From: an uncultured Collinsella sp.
GTDB taxonomy: Bacteria; Actinomycetota; Coriobacteriia; Coriobacteriales; Coriobacteriaceae
Reading direction: 5' to 3'
DNA: 7,495 nt
Assembly (NCBI GenBank): GCA_902493835.1
Contig: CABURG010000081.1
Coordinates: forward strand, 1-7,495
In this document: positions 1 to 4,951 of the stretch, piece after piece
How the letters are laid out: every line of letters starts with the position of its first letter
Numbering within the stretch: position 1 is the stretch's first letter
Position numbers and translations under genes: made by a program
The notes under the pieces: generated by a model
The model's input: only the letters and a program-made list of their open reading frames with translations
What the model was told of the DNA's origin: nothing
Databases searched by the model: none

Positions 1-141
1 CGCAAGGAGAAGACCATGGCCGAGCGTCTCGCCAACGAGATCCTCGACGCCTCCAACGGTCTTGGCGCTTCCGTCAAGAAGCGTGAGGACGTCTTCAAGA
101 TGGCCGAGGCCAACCGCGCGTTCTCTCACTATCGTTGGTAA
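1..141 (+). CDS. rpsG: 30S ribosomal protein S7, C-terminal fragment
   Basis: This is the last 46 codons of a gene whose start lies left of the window; the family is usually about 156 residues. Reading from base 1, the frame is open to a TAA at 139-141. The peptide ends in the C-terminal signature FSHYRW, preceded by helices of the pattern MAERLANEILDA and KKREDVFKMAEANRAF, which match the C-terminal helices of S7. S7 nucleates assembly of the 30S head on 16S rRNA and contacts tRNA at the E site. The next gene, fusA, begins 19 nt after the stop, the classical rpsL-rpsG-fusA arrangement, so rpsL is expected just upstream (inference). The identification is firm because both the motif and the context agree. 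Confidence 0.95.
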   Translation, partial: RKEKTMAERLANEILDASNGLGASVKKREDVFKMAEANRAFSHYRW

Positions 142-160
142 GTTAAGGTAAGGAACTAAC

Positions 161-2260
161 ATGGCTAAGCCTAAGTACAAGCTTTCCGATACCCGTAACA
201 TCGGCATCATGGCCCACATCGATGCCGGTAAGACCACCACGACCGAGCGTATTCTTTACTACACCGGTAAGACCCACAAGATTGGTGAGGTCCATGAGGG
301 CGCTGCCACCATGGACTGGATGGTTCAGGAGCAGGAGCGCGGCGTAACCATTACCTCCGCTGCTACCACGTGCTTCTGGAACAAGGACGGTAAGGACTAC
401 CGCATCCAGATCATCGACACCCCGGGCCACGTTGACTTCACCGCCGAGGTCGAGCGCTGCCTGCGCGTCCTCGATGGCGCTGTCGCCGTCTTCGACGCCG
501 TTGCCGGCGTTCAGCCCCAGTCTGAGACCGTTTGGCGTCAGGCTTCTACCTTCAACGTCCCCCGCATCGCCTTCATCAACAAGTATGACCGCGTGGGCGC
601 TGACTTCTTCAACGCTATCGAGACCATGAAGGATCGTCTCGACGCTAACGCCGTGGCCGCTCAGGTCCCGATGGGCGCCGAGGACAACTTCTGGGGCGTC
701 ATCGACCTCGTCACCATGACCGCATGGGACTTCAAGGCCGACGACAAGGGCATGACCTACCCCGAGCCGATGGACGAGATCCCGGCTGAGTTCGCCGACA
801 TCGCTGCCACCAAGCGCGAGGAGCTCCTCGACGCTGCTGCCAGCTTTGACGACGAGCTCATGGAGAAGATCCTCATGGAGGAGGACTTCACCGTCGAGGA
901 GCTCAAGGCTGCTCTGCGCAAGGGCGTTCTGGCCAACGAGCTCAACCTCGTCTTCGTGGGCTCCGCCTACAAGAACAAGGGCGTCCAGGAGCTGCTCGAC
1001 GCTGTCGTCGACTACCTGCCCAGTCCGCTCGACGTCGAGGCCGTCACCGGTACCGATCCGGACACCGGCGAGGAGATCGAGCGTCATCCTTCCTTCGACG
1101 AGCCCTTCTCCGGCCTGGTCTTCAAGATCATGACTGACCCGTTCGTCGGTAAGCTCACCTACGTCCGCGTTTACTCCGGCCGCGCCGAGTCCGGCTCCTA
1201 CGTTGTCAACGCTTCCAACGGTCAGCGCGAGCGCCTCGGCCGCATCCTCGAGATGAACGCCGCCGAGCGTATCGACCGTGACGACGCCGCTGCCGGCGAC
1301 ATCGTCGCTTGCGTCGGCTTCAAGAACTCCACCACCGGCGACACCCTGTGCGCCGAGGGCAAGGAGATCGTCCTCGAGAAGATCGAGTTCGCTAAGCCCG
1401 TTATCGACGTTGCCATCGAGCCCAAGACCAAGGCCGAGCAGGACAAGATGTCCCTGGCTCTGACCAAGCTCGCCGAGGAGGACCCGACCTTCCAGGTGTC
1501 CACCAACCACGAGACCGGCCAGACCATCATCGCCGGCATGGGCGAGCTGCACCTCGAGATCATCGTCGACCGCTTGCTCCGCGAGTTCAAGGTTGACGCT
1601 AACGTTGGCAAGCCCCAGGTTGCCTACCGCGAGACCGCTGGTCACGACGTCGAGAAGGCTGAGGGCAAGTTCGTCCGTCAGTCCGGCGGTCGCGGTCAGT
1701 ACGGCCACGCCGTCATCAAGCTCGAGAAGATGGAGGAGGGCTTCGGCTACGAGTTCGTCAACGCTATCGTCGGCGGCGTCGTGCCCAAGGAGTACATCCC
1801 GTCCATCGACAAGGGCATCCAGGAGGCCCTGAACACCGGTGTTATCGCCGGCTTCCCGGTCCTCGACGTTAAGGTCACCCTGTTCGACGGTTCTTACCAC
1901 GAGGTCGACTCCTCCGAGGCCGCCTTCAAGATCGCCGGTTCCATGGCTATCAAGGACGCCCTCAAGAAGTCCGATCCGCAGCTGCTCGAGCCGATCATGG
2001 CTGTCGAGGTCGAGACCCCCGAGCAGTACATGGGCGACGTTATGGGCAACCTCTCCGGTCGCCGCGGCAAGATCGAGGGCATGGAGGATCGCAAGAACAG
2101 CAAGCTCATCCGTGCCAAGGTGCCGCTGGGCGAGATGTTCGGTTACGCTACCGACCTTCGCTCCCAGACCCAGGGCCGTGCATCCTACACGATGCAGTTC
2201 GACTCTTATGAGCCCGCGCCCAAGTCCATCGTGGACGAGGTCATGAGCAAGAACGCCTAA
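161..2260 (+). CDS. fusA: Translation elongation factor G (EF-G)
   Basis: EF-G is the ribosomal translocase GTPase; with RRF it also splits post-termination ribosomes. The protein has 699 residues, a normal family length. The GTPase domain shows the P-loop AHIDAGKT (18-25), switch I RGVTITSAATT (60-70), DTPGH (86-90), NKYD (140-143) and GSAYKNKGVQ (267-276). Domain II begins around GLVFKIMTDPFVGKL (318-332), domain IV holds GGRGQYGH (509-516), and the C-terminal domain ends with GYATDLRSQTQGRASY (661-676). The ATG at 161 is preceded by AAGGA (150-154) with a 6-nt spacer. It sits between rpsG and rpsJ in the str-type operon, so it is the housekeeping copy. Codon use is strongly optimised (C-ending codons, GAG, AAG), as expected for high expression. 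Variations are NKYD instead of the common NKMD, and RKNSKLI (644-650) where many homologues have a glycine-rich RGNAQVI-like loop; neither removes a known essential residue. Confidence 0.98.
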   Translation: MAKPKYKLSDTRNIGIMAHIDAGKTTTTERILYYTGKTHKIGEVHEGAATMDWMVQEQERGVTITSAATTCFWNKDGKDYRIQIIDTPGHVDFTAEVERCLRVLDGAVAVFDAVAGVQPQSETVWRQASTFNVPRIAFINKYDRVGADFFNAIETMKDRLDANAVAAQVPMGAEDNFWGVIDLVTMTAWDFKADDKGMTYPEPMDEIPAEFADIAATKREELLDAAASFDDELMEKILMEEDFTVEELKAALRKGVLANELNLVFVGSAYKNKGVQELLDAVVDYLPSPLDVEAVTGTDPDTGEEIERHPSFDEPFSGLVFKIMTDPFVGKLTYVRVYSGRAESGSYVVNASNGQRERLGRILEMNAAERIDRDDAAAGDIVACVGFKNSTTGDTLCAEGKEIVLEKIEFAKPVIDVAIEPKTKAEQDKMSLALTKLAEEDPTFQVSTNHETGQTIIAGMGELHLEIIVDRLLREFKVDANVGKPQVAYRETAGHDVEKAEGKFVRQSGGRGQYGHAVIKLEKMEEGFGYEFVNAIVGGVVPKEYIPSIDKGIQEALNTGVIAGFPVLDVKVTLFDGSYHEVDSSEAAFKIAGSMAIKDALKKSDPQLLEPIMAVEVETPEQYMGDVMGNLSGRRGKIEGMEDRKNSKLIRAKVPLGEMFGYATDLRSQTQGRASYTMQFDSYEPAPKSIVDEVMSKNA

Positions 2261-2285
2261 GTTCGAGCTCCCTGTTACGTAATCC

Positions 2286-2302
2286 GCGAGAACATCTCTC
2301 GC
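2286..2302 (+). other. Small hairpin in the fusA-rpsJ spacer
   Basis: A perfect 6-bp inverted repeat, GCGAGA (2286-2291) and TCTCGC (2297-2302), encloses a 5-nt loop and ends 7 nt before the rpsJ Shine-Dalgarno sequence. There is no T-tract behind it, so it does not look like a terminator. It could be an mRNA processing or stability element, or could modulate rpsJ translation; a structure this small could also be chance. Confidence 0.35.
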
Positions 2303-2309
2303 ACTCTTT

Positions 2310-2314
2310 GGAGG
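2310..2314 (+). promoter_or_regulatory. Ribosome binding site that sets the rpsJ TTG start
   Basis: GGAGG lies 6 nt before the TTG at 2321-2323. There is no in-frame ATG or GTG at the N-terminus of the S10 coding region, and the S10 N-terminal pattern (ATQKIRIRLKGYDH) begins directly after this codon. The site therefore supports TTG as the initiation codon. Confidence 0.85.
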
Positions 2315-2320
2315 TTTAAG

Positions 2321-2629
2321 TTGGCTACCCAGAAGATCCGCATTCGCCTCAAGGGCTATGATCACGAGGTCGTCGATCAGTCCGCGAAGCTCATCGTCGA
2401 GACCGCTCAGAAGACCGGCGCTCGCGTTTCCGGTCCTGTCCCCCTGCCCACCGAGCGCAACCTGTACACGGTTATCCGCTCGCCGCACGTGAACAAGGAC
2501 TCCCGTGAGCAGTTCGAGATGCGCACCCACAAGCGCCTCATCGACATCCTCGATCCCACCTCGGGCACCGTTGATTCGCTCATGCGTCTCGACCTCCCCG
2601 CTGGCGTCGACATCGACATCAAGCTCTAA
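2321..2629 (+). CDS. rpsJ: 30S ribosomal protein S10
   Basis: S10 is a 30S head protein and, as NusE, also part of the transcription antitermination complex with NusB. The protein has 102 residues, the usual size. The family signature is plain: KIRIRLKGYDH (5-15), VSGPVPLPT (36-44), SPHVNKDSREQFEMRTHKRL (54-73) and the C-terminal LDLPAGVDIDIKL. Translation starts at a TTG with GGAGG 6 nt upstream. It follows fusA by 60 nt and probably shares its transcript, since no clear promoter is visible in the spacer. S10 usually opens a long operon (rplC, rplD and others), often with tuf before it. Here a strong terminator follows 19 nt after the stop and the next gene is an unrelated one on the other strand, so rpsJ has been separated from the rest of its usual cluster. 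Confidence 0.97.
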   Translation: MATQKIRIRLKGYDHEVVDQSAKLIVETAQKTGARVSGPVPLPTERNLYTVIRSPHVNKDSREQFEMRTHKRLIDILDPTSGTVDSLMRLDLPAGVDIDIKL

Positions 2630-2648
2630 GCGATATTGCTCATAGCTT

Positions 2649-2691
2649 AAAGGGCCCCGCTGCCGTTACGGTAGCGGGGCCCTTTTGTTTT
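2649..2691 (+). terminator. Rho-independent terminator of the rpsG-fusA-rpsJ transcript
   Basis: A 17-bp stem, with left arm 2649-2665 and right arm 2669-2685 and only one G-T wobble pair, closes a 3-nt TTA loop and contains the core GGGCCCCGC. It runs into TTTTGTTTT (2683-2691). It begins 19 nt after the rpsJ stop. Read from the other strand, the stem is followed only by TTTAAGC, so it could also stop the convergent birA transcript but with a poorer U-tract. Confidence 0.93.
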
Positions 2692-2722
2692 GAGTTTAGA
2701 TTTTGGGATAGTGAATTCGTCT

Positions 2723-2742
2723 GCCGAGCCGACGGCTGCGGC
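2723..2742 (-). other. Imperfect hairpin just downstream of birA
   Basis: GCCGAGCC (2723-2730) pairs with GGCT-CGGC (2734-2742) with one bulged G and a 3-nt loop. It begins 3 nt beyond the birA stop. No T-run follows on the minus strand, so it is at most a 3' end stabiliser and not a convincing terminator. Confidence 0.25.
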
Positions 2743-2745
2743 GTC

Positions 2746-3522
2746 CTATTCGCTCAGGGGGCGCAAGGACGCTTCTTCGAAGTGGAAGACGCACAAGCCG
2801 CTCTCGGTCTCAATGCTTGCGCGGCCGCAATCGTCGACCGTTCTAAAGATGCCGCGTGCCAGCTCGTCTCCTGCGGGGGAGCGGGCGATAACGTGCTCTC
2901 CAATCCAATTGAGATGACCGATATAAACATCGCGGACGGGCGCGAGCGGTCCGGCGTTTTCTTCCATGGCGTTGAGACGCTCTGCCCACGCGTTCACAGC
3001 GTTTACGACGGTGTGATAGACCTCCTTGAGTAACACATCGACGGTGGGAACGTTCTCGTTGAGATCCGAGAGACCGATTGCCGGCAGGCCGCCATCGGGA
3101 ACCTCCGAGGGCACATAGTTCACATTGACGCCAATGCCGCAGACGGCGAAAGGTTTGCCTTCGTTATCGCGTGCGGCTTCGACCAGAATGCCGCCGAGTT
3201 TGCGCCCTCGCGCGACGAGGTCGTTGGGCCATTTGAGGCCGATCTCGTTAGCAAGACCTTGCGCCTCGAGTGCCTCGAGCACCGCTAGGCCGCTGACGGC
3301 GGCAAGACCAGAGTACTTGGCGGGATCAACACGTGGACGCAGGAGAATCGAGAGCAACAAGTTACCAGCGGTTGAATCCCACTTGTGGCCGCGTCGGCCG
3401 CGTCCTGCTGTCTGAGCCCGTGCGGCAAGTCCTGTGCCGTGCGGTGCACCCTGTTTTCCTGCTTCGAGCAGGTCATCGTTGGTCGATCCGGTTACGTCGA
3501 CTATCGTTAATTGGGCATCCAT
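2746..3522 (-). CDS. birA: Biotin-[acetyl-CoA-carboxylase] ligase, monofunctional
   Basis: The enzyme activates biotin with ATP to biotinyl-AMP and transfers it to a lysine of the biotin carboxyl carrier protein, notably AccB of acetyl-CoA carboxylase. The protein has 258 residues. The catalytic domain shows STNDD (13-17), the biotinyl-AMP loop AGRGRRGHKW (39-48), GLKWPNDL (95-102), RKLGGILVE (107-115, with the conserved lysine K108) and GIGVNVN (129-135). A small C-terminal SH3-like domain spans roughly 206-256. The N-terminal winged-helix domain of E. coli BirA is absent, so this ligase should not act as a repressor. The frame is open further upstream to 3603, but the ATG at 3522 has AAGGAGGT 10 nt before it and begins directly at the conserved domain, so it is preferred. 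The gene is divergent from fabH, matching its role in supplying malonyl-CoA. Confidence 0.94.
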   Translation of the reverse strand: MDAQLTIVDVTGSTNDDLLEAGKQGAPHGTGLAARAQTAGRGRRGHKWDSTAGNLLLSILLRPRVDPAKYSGLAAVSGLAVLEALEAQGLANEIGLKWPNDLVARGRKLGGILVEAARDNEGKPFAVCGIGVNVNYVPSEVPDGGLPAIGLSDLNENVPTVDVLLKEVYHTVVNAVNAWAERLNAMEENAGPLAPVRDVYIGHLNWIGEHVIARSPAGDELARGIFRTVDDCGRASIETESGLCVFHFEEASLRPLSE

Positions 3523-3532
3523 AACGGCTGCT

Positions 3533-3540
3533 ACCTCCTT
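3533..3540 (-). promoter_or_regulatory. Shine-Dalgarno sequence deciding the birA start
   Basis: On the minus strand this reads AAGGAGGT, a near-perfect anti-16S complement, 10 nt before the ATG at 3522. It argues against using the upstream in-frame ATG at 3603. Confidence 0.85.
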
Positions 3541-3615
3541 AATGAATAAGTGAATAACGCAATGGTGTCGAGAGACAGACACAATGTGAAGCCTTTGTCG
3601 CATTTGGACAATTTA

Positions 3616-3634
3616 ATGTTAACACGTCAACAAC
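3616..3634. repeat. Operator-like repeat, copy 1
   Basis: The sequence ATGTTAACACGTCAACAAC recurs 48 nt downstream with one change in 19 bases. Its core, TGTTAAC-AC-GTCAACA (3617-3632), is an imperfect palindrome with 12 of 16 bases symmetric and half-sites of the form GTTRAC/GTYAAC. It overlaps where the -35 region of a fabH promoter using the TAAAAT box at 3638 would lie, so a bound protein could block RNA polymerase. The symmetry suggests a dimeric repressor of lipid synthesis. It does not resemble the FapR, FabT or E. coli FadR operator patterns as I remember them. The identity of the regulator is unknown. Confidence 0.6.
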
Positions 3635-3637
3635 GAC

Positions 3638-3643
3638 TAAAAT
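3638..3643 (+). promoter_or_regulatory. Possible -10 box of the fabH operon promoter
   Basis: TAAAAT matches five of six bases of the sigma-70-type TATAAT. It lies between the two operator-like repeats and would give a leader of roughly 50 nt before fabH. No good -35 hexamer sits 16-18 bp upstream, where the repeat copy 1 is found, so the promoter may be weak or activator-influenced. This is a low-certainty call. Confidence 0.35.
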
Positions 3644-3663
3644 GCGCTATCCTCTCTTGGTCG

Positions 3664-3682
3664 ATGTAAACACGTCAACAAC
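3664..3682. repeat. Operator-like repeat, copy 2
   Basis: ATGTAAACACGTCAACAAC is identical to copy 1 except for A in place of T at the fifth base. The palindrome is weaker here (10 of 16 bases symmetric). It ends 2 nt before the fabH Shine-Dalgarno sequence and would lie in the 5' leader if transcription starts after the TAAAAT box at 3638. The 48-nt spacing to copy 1 is about 4.6 helical turns, so the two sites are not on the same DNA face. Sequence conservation across the 19 bases, against unrelated flanks, argues for selection on a binding site rather than chance. Confidence 0.6.
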
Positions 3683-3684
3683 TC

Positions 3685-3692
3685 AAAGGAGG
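3685..3692 (+). promoter_or_regulatory. Shine-Dalgarno sequence deciding the fabH start
   Basis: AAAGGAGG lies 6 nt before the ATG at 3699 and only 3 nt before the in-frame GTG at 3696. It favours the ATG and excludes the more distant in-frame ATG at 3642. Confidence 0.85.
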
Positions 3693-3698
3693 TTAGTG

Positions 3699-4658
3699 AT
3701 GGGTTTCACGATACTGGGAACAGGCTCGGCGCTTCCCGAGCGCAGCGTTTCCAATGACGAGCTGTCCGAGTTCCTCGATACCTCGGATGAGTGGATTTTT
3801 ACCCGCACCGGTATCAAGAGCCGCCACGTCTGCACCACCGAGTCACTCGACGACCTTGCCGTGGCAGCGAGCGAGCGGGCGCTCCAGGTATCCGGAATCG
3901 ACGCGAGCCAGCTGGATCTTATCGTCTGCTCGACGACGACGGGCGATCATCTCGTTCCTGCCGAAGCGTGTGCCGTTGCTGAGCGCCTGGGTGCAACATG
4001 TCCAGCCTTCGACGTTTCGGCGGCTTGTGCTGGCTTCGTATTTGCGCTCGATGTTGCCGAGGGCTATATCGCCCGCGGTCGCGCCAAGCACGTGCTGGTC
4101 GTTGCCGCCGAGCAGATGACGCGCGCGCTCGATTGGACCGACCGTGCCACGTGCGTGCTCTTTGGCGATGGCGCGGGTGCTGCGGTCATAGGGGCTGGGG
4201 GAGAGAATCCCCTTGCTGTTGAGCTTTCGACGTCGCCTGACGTCGAAACACTGCGTGTCCCCGGATTGGCGGGCTCCTCGCCGTATAAGACGGCGCAGGA
4301 CCGCGAAAGCGTGCTTTCCATGAACGGTCGTCGCGTCTTCAAGTTTGGCGTCAATGCCATCTGCGACACGGTCAACAAGCTCGCCTGCGACGCGAGCATC
4401 GTGGTCGAGGACATCGACCACTTTGTATTCCATCAGGCTAACGAACGGATCTTGAGCCAGGCGGTCAAGCGCTTGGGTGTGCCGGACGACCGTGTGGTCC
4501 GAACGTTGCGTGAAACCGGCAACATCTCGAGCGCCTGCATTCCGCTTGCTCTCGATCGACTGGCAAATACCGGCGCGCTGCACGCGGGCGACACTATCGC
4601 CCTGGTCGGATTTGGCGCCGGCTTGGATGTAGGTGGCTATCTACTTCGCTGGAAGTAG
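3699..4658 (+). CDS. fabH: 3-oxoacyl-ACP synthase III (FabH)
   Basis: FabH condenses an acyl-CoA primer, typically acetyl-CoA, with malonyl-ACP to begin fatty-acid synthesis. The protein has 319 residues, normal for the family. It shows the N-terminal TSDEWIFTRTGIKSR (28-42), the nucleophile Cys110 in DVSAACAGF, His245 in FHQANERI and Asn275 in TGNISSAC, which form the Cys-His-Asn triad. The usual FGDGAGA (155-161) is present. Oddities: the C-terminal glycine-rich strand reads GFGAGLDVGGYLLRW where many FabH proteins have GAGLTWG-like, and the primer-pocket segment reads DHLVPAEAC. These may bear on primer choice but cannot be interpreted further from sequence alone. It is the first gene of the fab operon, preceded by the operator-like repeats, and the ATG was chosen from its strong ribosome binding site. 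Confidence 0.95.
   Translation: MGFTILGTGSALPERSVSNDELSEFLDTSDEWIFTRTGIKSRHVCTTESLDDLAVAASERALQVSGIDASQLDLIVCSTTTGDHLVPAEACAVAERLGATCPAFDVSAACAGFVFALDVAEGYIARGRAKHVLVVAAEQMTRALDWTDRATCVLFGDGAGAAVIGAGGENPLAVELSTSPDVETLRVPGLAGSSPYKTAQDRESVLSMNGRRVFKFGVNAICDTVNKLACDASIVVEDIDHFVFHQANERILSQAVKRLGVPDDRVVRTLRETGNISSACIPLALDRLANTGALHAGDTIALVGFGAGLDVGGYLLRWK
4641..4658 (+). other. Hairpin containing the fabH stop codon
   Basis: CTACTTC (4641-4647) and GAAGTAG (4652-4658) form a perfect 7-bp stem with a GCTG loop; the last three bases of the stem are the fabH TAG. No T-tract follows. It may protect or define the 3' end of the fabH cistron, or be incidental. Confidence 0.35.
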
Positions 4659-4679
4659 TTGCACATAGGAAATGAAAAC

Positions 4680-4692
4680 GCCCCTGGGGGGC
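4680..4692 (+). other. Short GC hairpin before the acpP ribosome binding site
   Basis: GCCCC (4680-4684) and GGGGC (4688-4692) pair around a 3-nt TGG loop, 6 nt before AAAGGAG. Without a T-run it is not a terminator. A plausible role is a 5' stabilising or processing element that lets acpP accumulate above fabH, which is inference. Confidence 0.35.
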
Positions 4693-4698
4693 ACAAAC

Positions 4699-4705
4699 AA
4701 AGGAG
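4699..4705 (+). promoter_or_regulatory. Shine-Dalgarno sequence deciding the acpP start
   Basis: AAAGGAG lies 7 nt before the ATG at 4713. The frame is open to an ATG at 4659, but the upstream stretch has no site like this and carries the GC hairpin, so 4713 is preferred. Confidence 0.85.
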
Positions 4706-4712
4706 AACTACC

Positions 4713-4949
4713 ATGGCAGATCAGAAGACCTTCGAGCGCGTTTGCGACGTTATCCGCGAGACCGCCGGCCTTGACGATGTCGAGATGAAGCCCGAGTCCA
4801 CGCTCGAGGAGATTGGCCTCGACAGCCTGGGTACCGTCGAGATCCTCGTCGCCGTCGAGGACGAGTTTGGCATTGAACTCGATACCGAGGAGAACCCCAA
4901 GACGGTCGGCGAGTTCGTCGATACGGTCGAGGCGGCATTGGAGAAGTAG
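4713..4949 (+). CDS. acpP: Acyl carrier protein
   Basis: ACP carries growing acyl chains on a 4'-phosphopantetheine arm and shuttles them between the soluble fatty-acid synthesis enzymes. The protein has 78 residues, the standard size, and is strongly acidic. The attachment serine is Ser38 in GLDSLGTVEI (35-44), at the start of helix II, followed by the typical VEDEFGIEL (48-56). The residue after DSL is Gly instead of the common Asp, a mild variant. The ATG at 4713 follows AAAGGAG at 7-nt spacing. It sits between fabH and fabK with a 54-nt leader from fabH that contains two small hairpins, and its stop codon abuts or overlaps the fabK start. An ACP synthase must exist elsewhere to activate it, since none is in the window. 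Confidence 0.97.
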   Translation: MADQKTFERVCDVIRETAGLDDVEMKPESTLEEIGLDSLGTVEILVAVEDEFGIELDTEENPKTVGEFVDTVEAALEK

Positions 4950-4951
4950 TG

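Larger units (their letters stand above)
3523..3698. promoter_or_regulatory. Divergent birA-fabH control region
   Basis: This 176-nt region separates two divergent genes and must hold both promoters. It is more AT-rich than its surroundings. The fabH-proximal half carries two near-identical repeats (3616-3634 and 3664-3682), a possible -10 box between them and the fabH ribosome binding site. The birA-proximal half has the birA ribosome binding site and a short inverted repeat, GTGTC (3565-3569) with GACAC (3578-3582). No complete -35/-10 pair stands out for birA. No riboswitch or T-box pattern was recognised. Confidence 0.7.

Noticed and set aside
143..2530. A 795-codon open frame on the minus strand across fusA and rpsJ
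   Set aside because: It is exactly antisense to two highly conserved genes. Strong C-ending codon bias of fusA removes stops from this frame, and the translation is low-complexity (rich in L, V, G, D, E) with no recognisable domain.
3565..3582. Inverted repeat GTGTC/GACAC as a birA operator
   Set aside because: The arms are only 5 bases with an 8-nt gap, occur once and fit chance, so I did not call it a regulatory site.
3523..3603. Upstream ATG extension of birA
   Set aside because: The extra 27 residues have no family match, and a near-perfect Shine-Dalgarno sequence lies just before the ATG at 3522.
3642..3698. Upstream ATG extension of fabH
   Set aside because: The extension would translate the second operator-like repeat and the ribosome binding site, and lacks a Shine-Dalgarno sequence of its own. 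FabH homology begins at the ATG at 3699.
3843..4583. A 246-codon minus-strand open frame inside fabH
   Set aside because: It is antisense to a clear FabH with all catalytic residues and shows no family motif.
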